Shown here one piece after another: positions 36,522 to 45,825 of a DNA stretch of 45,825 nt. The position numbers were made by a program, and so were the translations under genes. The first letter of the stretch is position 1. Each line of letters opens with the position of its first letter. The DNA is from Pseudomonadota bacterium (GTDB lineage: Bacteria; Myxococcota_A; Polyangia; Haliangiales; Haliangiaceae): NCBI GenBank assembly GCA_023386455.1, contig JAEWJO010000332.1:1-45825 (forward strand), written 5' to 3'. The notes beneath the pieces are model-generated. The model worked only from the letters and a program-made list of their open reading frames with translations, was not told the origin of the DNA and did no database searches.

Positions 36522-38201
36522 ATGAAGCGCAGCCTACTCACCGCCACCCTCGGACTCTCACTCCTCGGTTCCGTTCAGCTCATGGGCTGCGCGGCCGACG
36601 GCGGCGAGGACACGGAGTGCCTCCCCGGCGACAAGGACTGCGCCGATGCGTCCGGCGGCGGCAAGAGCGACGCGTGGGACAGCGAGAACGACCCGCGCTA
36701 CTTCGCGTCGAACCTCGAGTACAAGCTCTCGGCGCTGCCCAAGCGGGGCGAGCTGAAGACGCCGGTGTGGAAGGATCGCTACCCGGAGGCCGTCGGCAAG
36801 GCCGCGGTCGCGTGGGCCGACACCTACTGGCCGACCTCGGAAGGCTCGCACAACGCGCGCTGGATGGGGCCGTCGGTGAAGTCGCCGATGGAGAAGTACG
36901 ACCAGGCATTCAACAACGCGCCCGGCTGCGCGACGCAGCCCGCGATGTACGGCGCCGATGCGAAGGCCAAGTGGGACACGTACAAGCAGTGTGCGGGCCC
37001 GGCGGCGAAGTGGCAGTCGGAGCAGTTTCAGGGCGGCGGCAAGATGCACGACGGCATCGATAACGATGGCGATGGCAAGATCGACCAGTACGGCGCGGAC
37101 GGCATCGACGGCATCCAGGGCTGGTGGGGCACCTGCCACGCGTGGACGCCGGCGGCGCTGATGTCGCCCGAGCCGCAGCACGCGGTGACGATGAACGGCG
37201 TCACGTTCGAGGTCGCCGACATCAAGGCGCTCACGCAGAACATCTACGACCGCACGAGCGCCGTCATGCTCGGTGGCCGCTGCAACAACAAGGAGATCGA
37301 GCACAGCGTCACCGGCTCGGCGAACGACGAGTGCTCGGACGTCAACCCGGGCGCGCTGCACGTCATCCTGACGAACTTCCTGGGCCTCCGCCAGGCTCCG
37401 CTCATCGAGGACCGCACGGCGAACTACGAGGTGTGGAACCAGCCGGTCGTGAAGTACGAGATCACCAAGCAGGCCGAGATCTCGAACACGAAGGCGAACC
37501 AGTGCGTCGGCGCGACCGGCAACAAGTGGACGTACAACACCAACGCGAAGAAGCTCTACGAGGTTCGCGCGACGGTCACGTACATCACCGAGAGCGGCGC
37601 CGAGGCGCGCCCGCTCGGATTCGCGAACAGCACGTCGGAGGACGACTACCACTACATCCTCGAGCTCAACGGCGAGGGTAAGGTCGTCGGCGGTCGCTAC
37701 TGCACGGACAGCACGAACACGCACATCGACTTCCTGTGGTCGCCGACCGGCTCGAACTCGCCGTCGAACCCGAACATCGACGCGGCGAAGGTCAAGCAGC
37801 TCATCAAGAGCTCGGTCGCCTCGGAGACGCCGGGCACCGGCGGCACGACGAAGGAGTTCCCGGTCACGCCGGGCACGTCGATCCCGGACGCGAACACGGC
37901 CGGCATCAACGTCGACATCCCGGTCACCGGCGTCACCGGCGCGAAGGGCCTCTCGGTCTCGGTCGATATCACGCACACGTACCGTGGTGACCTCGTGCTG
38001 AAGCTCCTCAAGAACGGCACCGCCGTGAAGACGCTCGTCGCGAACCAGGGTGGCTCGGCCGACAACCTCGTCGAGACCTACACGCTGACGGCCGCCGAGA
38101 TCGGCACGGACGTCAACACGAAGTGGACGCTCAACGTGGCGGACACCCAGGCCCAGGACCTCGGCAAGGTCAACAAGGTGAACCTCTCGTTCTCGCTCTG
38201 A
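36522..38201 (+). CDS. transglutaminase-elicitor-like lipoprotein with calcium motif and P domain
   Basis: 559 residues. MKRSLLTATLGLSLLGSVQLMGC is a lipoprotein signal. A Ca-binding-type loop 'DGIDNDGDGKID' precedes the catalytic segment 'GWWGTCHAWTPAAL', with C205 as the nucleophile and H280 in 'ALHVILTNF'. This is the pattern of the transglutaminase elicitor family first known from oomycete GP42. The last ~110 residues ('FPVTPGTSIPDAN' to the end, with 'DITHTYRGDLVLKLLKNG') form a proprotein-convertase P domain, a beta-sandwich common on secreted enzymes. GGAG lies 8 bases before the ATG. A protein cross-linking or deamidating role at the cell surface is inferred. Confidence 0.83.
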   Translation: MKRSLLTATLGLSLLGSVQLMGCAADGGEDTECLPGDKDCADASGGGKSDAWDSENDPRYFASNLEYKLSALPKRGELKTPVWKDRYPEAVGKAAVAWADTYWPTSEGSHNARWMGPSVKSPMEKYDQAFNNAPGCATQPAMYGADAKAKWDTYKQCAGPAAKWQSEQFQGGGKMHDGIDNDGDGKIDQYGADGIDGIQGWWGTCHAWTPAALMSPEPQHAVTMNGVTFEVADIKALTQNIYDRTSAVMLGGRCNNKEIEHSVTGSANDECSDVNPGALHVILTNFLGLRQAPLIEDRTANYEVWNQPVVKYEITKQAEISNTKANQCVGATGNKWTYNTNAKKLYEVRATVTYITESGAEARPLGFANSTSEDDYHYILELNGEGKVVGGRYCTDSTNTHIDFLWSPTGSNSPSNPNIDAAKVKQLIKSSVASETPGTGGTTKEFPVTPGTSIPDANTAGINVDIPVTGVTGAKGLSVSVDITHTYRGDLVLKLLKNGTAVKTLVANQGGSADNLVETYTLTAAEIGTDVNTKWTLNVADTQAQDLGKVNKVNLSFSL

Positions 38202-38220
38202 TCCGTCGCTTCGACCGATA

Positions 38221-38245
38221 CGCCTCGCAGCCCTGCGGGGCGTTT
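38221..38245 (+). terminator. Rho-independent terminator of the transglutaminase-like gene
   Basis: CGCCTCGCAG-CC-CTGCGGGGCG (one G-U pair) followed by TTT, 20 bases after the stop. Confidence 0.65.
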
Positions 38246-38256
38246 CGTCGTTTCGG

Positions 38257-38991
38257 CTACTGCGGACACGGATCGTAGACGCCCGAGAACGTGAACGAGA
38301 CCGACCGGAGCAGCGAGACGTGCTCGAGCAGCGCGGCATCGATCTCGCTCGTCCGCGCGCCATACGGATACGCGAACGCCGTCACCGGGAAACCGTCCGC
38401 GCGTGGCGCGGTGATCGACGGAATCGCCTCGTCGGCCATGTATGCGCCGACGCCCTTCTGCTCGGCATAGAGCGGCGCACGCAGGTGGCCGACGCCGTGT
38501 GCCTCGATCGTGTGGCCCGCGCGCTCGAGGTCGTGGAGCGTGGCCTTCTGCTCCGGCCGCAGCTCGTGATAGTAGGCGACGAAGAACGTCAGCCGCGCGC
38601 CGTACCGCGCGTAGAGCTCGCTGCCGGCGAGCCAGTGGTCGATGTACGAGTCGTCGAACGACAGCGCGACGCCGGGGCCGGGCGGCACGCCGTGGACGAA
38701 GTCGGCGTACGTGTAGAACGACAGGCCGCGCGCGCTCGTCGCCGCGAGCACGGCCTCGACGTCACTCCACTCGACGGTACGACCGGGGTCGTGCGCGTAC
38801 AGCTCGAGGACCTCACCGCTGGCGAGTGCCCGATCGAGGCCGGCCTCGATGCTCGCGAGGTCGTTGCGCGCGTAGGTGTCGAGGTTGATCGCGCAGTGCA
38901 CCTTGCGGCCGTCCCAGTTGTAGAACGCGCCGTCGATCGCCGACGTGTCGTGCTGGCATCCGGCGACACCCGCGAGCGCGAGGAGTGCTAC
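38257..38991 (-). CDS. polysaccharide deacetylase-like lipoprotein, start codon unclear
   Basis: About 244 residues. 'VALLALAGVAGC' is a lipobox, followed by a NodB-type catalytic domain: 'VALSFDDSYIDHW' (DD metal/base motif), 'GHTIEAHGVGHLRA' (H-x3-H) and 'AFAYPYGARTSEI'. It is likely de-N-acetylation of a surface polysaccharide or cell-wall glycan. Upstream of the lipobox no ATG, GTG or TTG occurs in frame for a long distance; the first residues would have to start at GTA (38991) or ACG. A base error, a rare start or loss of the start are possible. It is divergent from the gene at 39001, only 9 bp away. Confidence 0.72.
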   Translation of the reverse strand, partial: VALLALAGVAGCQHDTSAIDGAFYNWDGRKVHCAINLDTYARNDLASIEAGLDRALASGEVLELYAHDPGRTVEWSDVEAVLAATSARGLSFYTYADFVHGVPPGPGVALSFDDSYIDHWLAGSELYARYGARLTFFVAYYHELRPEQKATLHDLERAGHTIEAHGVGHLRAPLYAEQKGVGAYMADEAIPSITAPRADGFPVTAFAYPYGARTSEIDAALLEHVSLLRSVSFTFSGVYDPCPQ

Positions 38992-39000
38992 CGTGACGCC

Positions 39001-39746
39001 GTGCTTCGCGCGGTTGTCCTCGTGGCCCTGCTCGCCACGCCCGTTCGCGCCGAGCCGACCGACCTCGTCTCGCGCCCGCTCGTGCTCGAGCCCGGTGACA
39101 TCGAGGCCGCCGCCACGTTCGAGGTCAACCTCGCGCACAACGCGAAGGCGAGCCCGCTGTCGCTCGCTCCCGACGTGTGGGTCGGTGTCGCGCCGCGCTG
39201 GTCGATCGGGCTCGTGCACTCGATGGCGAGCGTAGACCGATTCGCGCCCGGCGGCAGCTTCTGCGTGCGCACCGATTCGCTGTACTGCGACAGCGTCTAT
39301 CACGGTAGCGGCCTCGACGTGCGCTACGCCAAGGCCCGCTGGATCGCACCCCGCGCCCGCGTCCTGGTGCGCGACGTCGATCCGTTCAAGCCCGCGATCA
39401 CGCTCGGCGCGCAGCTCCGCTGGCAGCACGGACGGTGGGCGATCACGGGCGATCCGTATCTCCAGCGCGGACTCGCGAACGAGGACAAGGGCAATCGCAC
39501 CCAGCTGTGGTTGCCGGTGCAGCTCGCGCTGCAGCCGATCGAGCGCGTGCTCGTCGCGATCGATACCGGCATGAACGGCGAGCTCGCGATCTTCGACGAG
39601 GCATTCCACGTACCGATCGCCGCGTCGGTGCGCGCGCGTGCGACCACGCAATTCGACGTCGGTGCGACGATCGGCTTCGCGAGCATGCTCGGTCCGCAGA
39701 ACACGCCGAAGCAGCGCGTGCTGTTCGTGACGCTCGGCTGGCGGCG

Positions 39747-39750
<4 letters not shown>
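39001..39750 (+). CDS. exported beta-strand-rich protein of unknown function
   Basis: 249 residues. A GTG start gives VLRAVVLVALLATPVRA, a signal peptide. The mature part is rich in alternating hydrophobic/hydrophilic strands ending in an aromatic-Arg pair (W-R-R), e.g. 'LRWQHGRWAITGDPYLQRGL' and 'FDVGATIGFASMLG'. This fits a small outer-membrane-barrel-like or periplasmic protein. I do not recognise a family. It converges on prfC with a 4-base overlap. Confidence 0.65.
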
Positions 39751-41375
<1,625 letters not shown>

Positions 41376-41417
41376 CGGGGCGCAATCTACGGGCCTTCCC
41401 CGCCACCCGCAAGCCGT

Positions 41418-42410
41418 CTATTTGGCGACGATCACGTCGAAGGCTCCCGGAATCACATCGATCTCCTGGAACCCGAGCCGGCCGAGGGCCGCGCGGTACC
41501 ACGCGACCTCGCGAAGGCGGCTGACGCAGGCATCGACGCCGATCAGGAAGTAGGTCCAGAAGAACTGGACGGCGAGTCGATCGCGGTCGCGAAACTCCTC
41601 GCACACGATGATGCGGCCGCCCGGGGCGAGGGCCTCGCGCGCCTTGACGAGCAGCATGCGCGCGATGTCCGCGGGCCAGTCGTGCAGCACGCGCACGAAC
41701 GAGATGACGTCGTAGCCGCGCGGCAACGAGCCGGCGAGGAAGTCGCCGGCGACGAAGCCCATCCGGCCCTCGAGCGCTGCTTCGCGCGCACGGTCGCGGA
41801 CGAGCGGCTCGACCGCGGCGAGGTTGAACACGTCGCCGGTGAGCGACGGGCGATCGCGGAGCAGGGCGGCCATCACGGTGCCGTCGCCGCCGCCGACGTC
41901 GAGCCAGCGCTGCGCGCCGTTGAAGATCCGGCCGCGCGACGCCCTGAACGCGTCGATGATCGGCGGGGAGCCCGAGGCCATCGCTCGCTCGAAGTCGCGG
42001 ATCTCGTCGGGCGTGCCGGGCGGCCACGAGAACCGCGCGTCGAGCTTGCCGGTCAGGACCTGCGGCAGCTTGCCGTGCACGTCGCGCCACGGATAGCGGT
42101 CGCGGTCCTTCTCGATCGAGTCCTCGCCGAGCACGGCCTCGACGGCGGGACCGAGCGGCTCGGGCACCGAGTACTCGGTCTCGAGCAGCGCATCGGACGG
42201 CTGGTGGCGCGTGACGAGGCCCAGGCTCTCGAGACCGTCGAGGAACTTGTACATGCGCAGCGGGGTCGCGCCGGTCGCGGTCGCGAGGGCGCGCAGCGAG
42301 ATCGGACCGGCATCGAGGCGCGCGATGATGCCGAGCTTCTCGGCGGTCCGGAGGAGATCGAGCGCCTTGTCCGCGTGAACGAGGAGGCTCAGCAGCGAGC
42401 GAGCGTTCAC
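41418..42410 (-). CDS. SAM-dependent methyltransferase (Methyltransf_2 type)
   Basis: 330 residues; the GTG start overlaps the upstream fusion gene's stop (GTGA). The N-terminal ~100 residues are a winged-helix dimerisation domain ('LRALATATGATPLRMYKFLDGLESLGLV', in parts). The SAM core is 'RWLDVGGGDGTVMAALL', with 'FVRVLHDWPADIARMLL' and 'APGGRIIVCEEF' further on. This class methylates small aromatic substrates on O or C. Coupling to a tryptophan-dioxygenase/kynureninase fusion points to a kynurenine-derived substrate. SibL, the 3-hydroxykynurenine C-methyltransferase of sibiromycin biosynthesis, is a precedent from memory. Confidence 0.85.
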   Translation of the reverse strand: MNARSLLSLLVHADKALDLLRTAEKLGIIARLDAGPISLRALATATGATPLRMYKFLDGLESLGLVTRHQPSDALLETEYSVPEPLGPAVEAVLGEDSIEKDRDRYPWRDVHGKLPQVLTGKLDARFSWPPGTPDEIRDFERAMASGSPPIIDAFRASRGRIFNGAQRWLDVGGGDGTVMAALLRDRPSLTGDVFNLAAVEPLVRDRAREAALEGRMGFVAGDFLAGSLPRGYDVISFVRVLHDWPADIARMLLVKAREALAPGGRIIVCEEFRDRDRLAVQFFWTYFLIGVDACVSRLREVAWYRAALGRLGFQEIDVIPGAFDVIVAK

Positions 42411-44383
42411 GTCGCCTCGCGGGTGCGCCGGATCAGCTCGTCCATGAAGCGGTCGATCTCGTCGGTCGTGTTGTAGAAGTGCGGCGCGATGCGGAGGCCG
42501 CCGCGGTAGCTGCATACGAAGCTCGACGCGATCAGCTGGCGCGCGATCGCCGCGTCGCCGGGAAACCGCAGCGCGACGATGCCGCCGCGCCGCGCGTAGG
42601 CGCGAGGCGTGACGACCGGCAGGCCAACGTCGTCGGCGCGCTGGATGATCCGGTCGGTGAGCTTCAGGGACGTCGCGCGGATCGTGTCGACCCCGATGTT
42701 GCGGACGATCGCGAGGCCGGGCTTCGAGAACAGGGTCGGCAGCATCGCCGGCGTGCCACCGGCGAACCGGCGTGCCGTCGCCGCGAGCTCGTGCTGCGGC
42801 TGGAACGTCAGTGGATCGTTCGCGGCGATCCAGCCGGTCGCGGCAGGACGCAGCGACGGCAGGAGCGACGGTCGCACGTAGATGAACGCGCTCTCGTACG
42901 AGCCGCACAGCCACTTGTGGGCGCCGCCGAGCAGGAAGTCGACGTCGAGCTCGTTGACGTCGACCGGAACCGTGCCGACCGACTGGTAGGCGTCGAGCGC
43001 GACGAGGGCGCCGACCTCGCGGGCGCGGCGCACGATCGGCGCGAGATCGACGACGGAGCCGGTCTCGAACGCCGCGTGCGACAGGCAGACGAGCTGCGTG
43101 CGCTCGTCGATCGCACGGACGACGGCCTCGACATCGATCTCGATCCGATCGCGCGATGGCACGACGACGGGCTCGGCGCCGTAGCGCTCGAATGCGCGGA
43201 CGATGAACGGGATCGACGGGAACTCGAGGTCCGTCGTGACCACGCGAGGCCGCGCGGCGAAGTCGAACGCGCTCATCAGGCGCGAGAACAGCGTCGCGAG
43301 GTTGGCGTCGCACACGACGGTGCCCGCCGGCGCGCCGATCAGCGATGCGAGGTCATCGGCGTGGGTGGCGAGATCGTGCCACCACTTCTCCCAGACCTCG
43401 TCGCGCCAGCGCTCGAGCGTGCGCCAGTAGCTATCGAGCGCTGCCTTCGCCGCGCGCGGTACCGCACCGGTCGCGTTGCTGTTGAGGTAGATGCAGCGAC
43501 CGAGCAGCGGGAACTCGTCGCGCCACGCGGACGGTGCGAACGGCTCGACCTCGGCGGTGCCGGTCCGCGCCGTCACCACCGGCTCGACCCGCGGCGCGTC
43601 GTTGCGCGGGACGCCGGGCAGGTAGCCACCCTCGCGCGACCAGCTCCGCGTCATGTCGACGCGCACCGACCACAGCTCGCCGAACAGCGGTTTCGTCATC
43701 CGCGCGCCAAGTGCCACGGTCGGGAAGCCGTCGAGCGCGCGGACGTTCTTGTCGACGCCGATCGTCCGGCGCACGAGCATGAAGTGCTCGACGAGCCACG
43801 CCTGGTGGTTGCCATCCCAGTCGACGAAGCGCTCGGCGATCCGGTGCAGATCGGCGTGGCGCTCGGGCACGTCGTAGACGTCTCGCAACGTCGTGCCGCG
43901 CCGCCCGATCATCCGGCCGAACGCGTCGTACGCGGCGTCGGCTGCCGTGACGATCTGGTTGTAGCCGGGCGACTCGAGCCCGCTGCCGTTGCCGAGACTG
44001 CGGCGGATGACCTGGAACCGCGACGGAGACAGCGTGAACAGCACGCGAATCTCCTCGCCGAGCATGCGCGTGATCTGGGCGATGCGATCGAGCGCGTCGA
44101 GGGCGCCGAACACCATGTCGCCGTCGAGCTGCTCGATCACGTTCGCCGCCTCGTACGACGCGCACTTGAGCCACAGCTCCTGCGTCTGGTGCATCACCTG
44201 GAACAAGAGCTCGTCGGGGACGACCAGCTCGTTCGCAGGCGTCTGAAGCGACAGCAGCTCGCGCGTCCGCAGGTACACCTCGTAGTCGAGCTCGCCGCGG
44301 CCGACTTCCTTGCGGAGCGTCTTGTTGTAGATCGGGTCCTCGAGGACCTTGCGCAGCGCCGCGGCTGCCTCACTTCGACTCAT
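42407..44383 (-). CDS. fusion of tryptophan 2,3-dioxygenase-like domain and kynureninase-like PLP domain
   Basis: 658 residues. Residues 1-265 match tryptophan 2,3-dioxygenase: 'DYEVYLRTRELLSLQ', 'MHQTQELWLK' (60s), R127 in 'VIRRSLG' for the substrate carboxylate, and H200 in 'WLVEHFMLVRRTIG', the haem ligand. The distal histidine that precedes DEML in known enzymes is Pro56, and the substrate loop (TGGSSG in others) is replaced. Residues ~285-655 are an aminotransferase class V/kynureninase-like domain: 'YLNSNATGAVPR', 'LVALDAYQSVGTVP' (D464) and PLP lysine K490 in 'GGAHKWLCG', with C-terminal 'RIAPHFYN'. Together they suggest conversion of tryptophan toward anthranilate-type products, though formamidase is missing. 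The true start at 44383 is two bases past the upstream stop. Confidence 0.85.
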   Translation of the reverse strand: MSRSEAAAALRKVLEDPIYNKTLRKEVGRGELDYEVYLRTRELLSLQTPANELVVPDELLFQVMHQTQELWLKCASYEAANVIEQLDGDMVFGALDALDRIAQITRMLGEEIRVLFTLSPSRFQVIRRSLGNGSGLESPGYNQIVTAADAAYDAFGRMIGRRGTTLRDVYDVPERHADLHRIAERFVDWDGNHQAWLVEHFMLVRRTIGVDKNVRALDGFPTVALGARMTKPLFGELWSVRVDMTRSWSREGGYLPGVPRNDAPRVEPVVTARTGTAEVEPFAPSAWRDEFPLLGRCIYLNSNATGAVPRAAKAALDSYWRTLERWRDEVWEKWWHDLATHADDLASLIGAPAGTVVCDANLATLFSRLMSAFDFAARPRVVTTDLEFPSIPFIVRAFERYGAEPVVVPSRDRIEIDVEAVVRAIDERTQLVCLSHAAFETGSVVDLAPIVRRAREVGALVALDAYQSVGTVPVDVNELDVDFLLGGAHKWLCGSYESAFIYVRPSLLPSLRPAATGWIAANDPLTFQPQHELAATARRFAGGTPAMLPTLFSKPGLAIVRNIGVDTIRATSLKLTDRIIQRADDVGLPVVTPRAYARRGGIVALRFPGDAAIARQLIASSFVCSYRGGLRIAPHFYNTTDEIDRFMDELIRRTREAT

Positions 44384-44385
44384 GG

Positions 44386-44754
44386 TCACCCCCGGGCGAT
44401 CTCGCGAAGGCGGTTGCCGATCGAGAACACCGACTCGCTCTTGGACATGAACGCGTCGGCGCCGATGCTGGCGGCCAGCTTTCGCAGTTTCGAGTCCTCC
44501 CACGCGGAGTAGAGGACGATGCGAGCAGAACCGGCTGCCTCGCGGACGAGCGCGATGACGCGTTCGGGCGAGGTGTCCGGCATGTTGACGTCGAGCAGGA
44601 CCAGCTCCGGCGCGAAGTCGCGCGTCACCGCGGCGAGGCCATCGCACGACGTCGCTCCGCGCAGCACGAACCCGTCGCGCGACAGCGCGCGATCGACGAG
44701 CTCGAGCTGCAGCGGATCGTCGTCGATGACGAGGACGCGGATGCCGGTCGTCAC
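44386..44754 (-). CDS. single-domain response regulator receiver
   Basis: 122 residues, one REC domain. The acidic pair is in 'VLVIDDDPLQ', the phospho-acceptor Asp in 'VLLDVNMPD', Ser at the switch position ('LYSAWED') and Lys in 'FMSKSES'. No output domain, so it acts by protein contact, like CheY. Its ATG overlaps the upstream receiver gene's stop (ATGA), and it lies 2 bp before the tryptophan dioxygenase fusion. Confidence 0.92.
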   Translation of the reverse strand: MTTGIRVLVIDDDPLQLELVDRALSRDGFVLRGATSCDGLAAVTRDFAPELVLLDVNMPDTSPERVIALVREAAGSARIVLYSAWEDSKLRKLAASIGADAFMSKSESVFSIGNRLREIARG

Positions 44755-45825
44755 GGTGACTTGCTCTTCTTCAGGTGTTTCCGGATCGACGTGAGCAGGA
44801 GGTCGCGGTCGATCGGCTTTGTCAGGTAGTCGATGCAGCCCGCGTCCATCGCGCGCGTCTGGTCTTCTCGCGACGCGTGCGCGGTCAGCGCGATCACCGG
44901 GATGTGCTTGACGCTCGCGTTTGCCTTGAGGCGCCGTGTCGCTTCCCAGCCGTCGAGCCTGGGCAGCGACAGGTCCATCAGCACGAGGTCTGGCGTGTCC
45001 CGGATGACGCGCTCGACACCGTGCTCGCCATCCTCGGCCTCGATCACCTCGAAGTCCTCGGCGAGGTAACGCCGGACGATGTCGCGGTTCTGCGGAGAGT
45101 CCTCGACATAGAGCACGCGGGGCAGGCGACCGCTCTCGACGACACGCTTGGCGACCAGCATCTGCTTCGCCTCGCGGACGACGCTATCGACCGCCATGCC
45201 GCCCTTCTGGACGACCCTCGCGAGGCCGTCCTTCAGGATCCGTTCTTCCTCGGCGGCGAGTGTCTTGCCGGTCAGCACGACGACCGGCGTCTTCATGCCC
45301 TCGGACCGCATCGTTCGCAGCACCTCGAAGCCATCGACGCCCGGCATGAGCAGATCCAGGATCACGAGACCCGGTGTGATCACGCGGGCGCGCAGCAGCG
45401 CCTCCTCGCCGTCGCGCGCCTCGACCGTCGAGTAACCGGCACGGCGCAGGTGACGCGACACCAGCTCGCGGGTCGACTCGTCGTCGTCGACGACGAGGAC
45501 GTCGCCGTCGGATGGCAGCAGCGCACGCTTCACGACCGTCAGCAGGCGGTCGGGCTCGACCGGCTTCACGAGGTACTCGCACGCGCCGAACGAGAAGCCG
45601 CGAGCGCGCTGCTCCTCGACGGACATCATGATCACCGGGATCTGCGACAGGCTCGGATCCCCCTTCAGCTCGGACAGCACGGTCCAGCCGTCGAGTCGCG
45701 GGAGATGGATGTCGAGGATGATCACCGTCGGTCGCGTCTCGCGCGCGAGGTTCAGGCCCTCGACACCGTCGGTCGCCGACACGACCTTGAAGTCGTCGGA
45801 CTCGAGGTGACCGCGCAGCAGGTGC
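44751..45825 (-). CDS. multi-receiver protein, 5' partial (probably part of a hybrid kinase)
   Basis: The frame is open to the window edge, so the start lies outside. Three REC domains are visible in tandem: the first with 'VIILDIHLPRLDGW', the second with 'VLVVDDDESTRELV' and 'LVILDLLMPGVDGF', the third with 'VLYVEDSPQNRDIV' and 'LVLMDLSLPRLDGW' ending 'CIDYLTKPIDRDLLL'. All phospho-aspartates are present. Such arrays usually follow a histidine kinase or PAS/GAF region. It is upstream of and overlaps the single-domain receiver, so a phosphorelay is encoded immediately before the kynurenine-type enzymes. Confidence 0.9.
   Translation of the reverse strand, partial: HLLRGHLESDDFKVVSATDGVEGLNLARETRPTVIILDIHLPRLDGWTVLSELKGDPSLSQIPVIMMSVEEQRARGFSFGACEYLVKPVEPDRLLTVVKRALLPSDGDVLVVDDDESTRELVSRHLRRAGYSTVEARDGEEALLRARVITPGLVILDLLMPGVDGFEVLRTMRSEGMKTPVVVLTGKTLAAEEERILKDGLARVVQKGGMAVDSVVREAKQMLVAKRVVESGRLPRVLYVEDSPQNRDIVRRYLAEDFEVIEAEDGEHGVERVIRDTPDLVLMDLSLPRLDGWEATRRLKANASVKHIPVIALTAHASREDQTRAMDAGCIDYLTKPIDRDLLLTSIRKHLKKSKSP

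Overview
The window is a GC-rich, densely coded bacterial chromosome segment. Most genes have high-GC third codon positions. There are many secreted lipoproteins with lipobox cysteines, Gly/Ser, Pro/Gln or poly-Asp low-complexity stretches, cytochrome-like CxxCH surface proteins, an M-type metalloprotease with an HEIGHxxGxRHNFKG motif, decayed transposase fragments and tandem receiver proteins. Together these suggest a member of the Myxococcota (Polyangia/Kofleriaceae-like). This is an inference from style, not from a marker gene. No rRNA, tRNA or CRISPR array was seen.

Layout. 1-4.0 kb: a GAF sensor with a degenerate PEP-utiliser swivelling domain, a small helical protein, and a leftward operon of two unrecognised proteins plus the alkyl-guanine repair enzyme Ogt. 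4.0-7.8 kb: rightward dnaE2 (error-prone DNA polymerase), interrupted by a 140-residue mini-intein and preceded by a LexA-like box that abuts the start codon. 7.8-13 kb: an unknown protein with possible immunity-type resemblance, two lipoproteins, peroxiredoxin Bcp and a large zinc metalloprotease. 13.3-14.6 kb: a frameshifted gene carrying a 21-unit CGT microsatellite. 14.6-17.8 kb: a palindrome-preceded, ATGA-coupled pair in which a signal-peptide-bearing helical protein ends in a PD-(D/E)xK-like nuclease signature and is followed by a candidate immunity protein. 17.8-19.5 kb: a decay zone with two tandem transposase C-terminal remnants (IS66-like), a Y1 HUH transposase gene and the orphan C-terminus of a beta-helix surface protein.

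19.5-24 kb: a copper monooxygenase-like lipoprotein with all expected copper ligands, a glutathione reductase with a shortened NAD domain, a cytochrome-like lipoprotein and a membrane protein. 24-28.4 kb: a leftward operon of a CHAD protein, carboxynorspermidine synthase and carboxynorspermidine decarboxylase, divergent from a PPK2 polyphosphate kinase. This looks like a polyphosphate/polyamine module. 28.4-36.3 kb: a di-haem c-type lipoprotein, a leftward operon of a lipoprotein and two different CPA-type antiporter-like proteins, an MBL hydrolase, and a beta-propeller lipoprotein with a CxxCH motif. 36.5-39.7 kb: a transglutaminase-elicitor-like lipoprotein with a C-terminal P domain, a polysaccharide deacetylase lacking a normal start codon, and a small exported protein.

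39.7-45.8 kb: release factor 3, then a tightly coupled leftward operon. In transcription order it encodes a protein with at least three receiver domains (5' end outside the window), a single-domain receiver, a fusion of a tryptophan 2,3-dioxygenase-like haem domain to a kynureninase-like PLP domain, and a Methyltransf_2-type SAM methyltransferase. The fusion-methyltransferase pair, the toxin/immunity-like pair and the intein in DnaE2 are the three most noteworthy systems.
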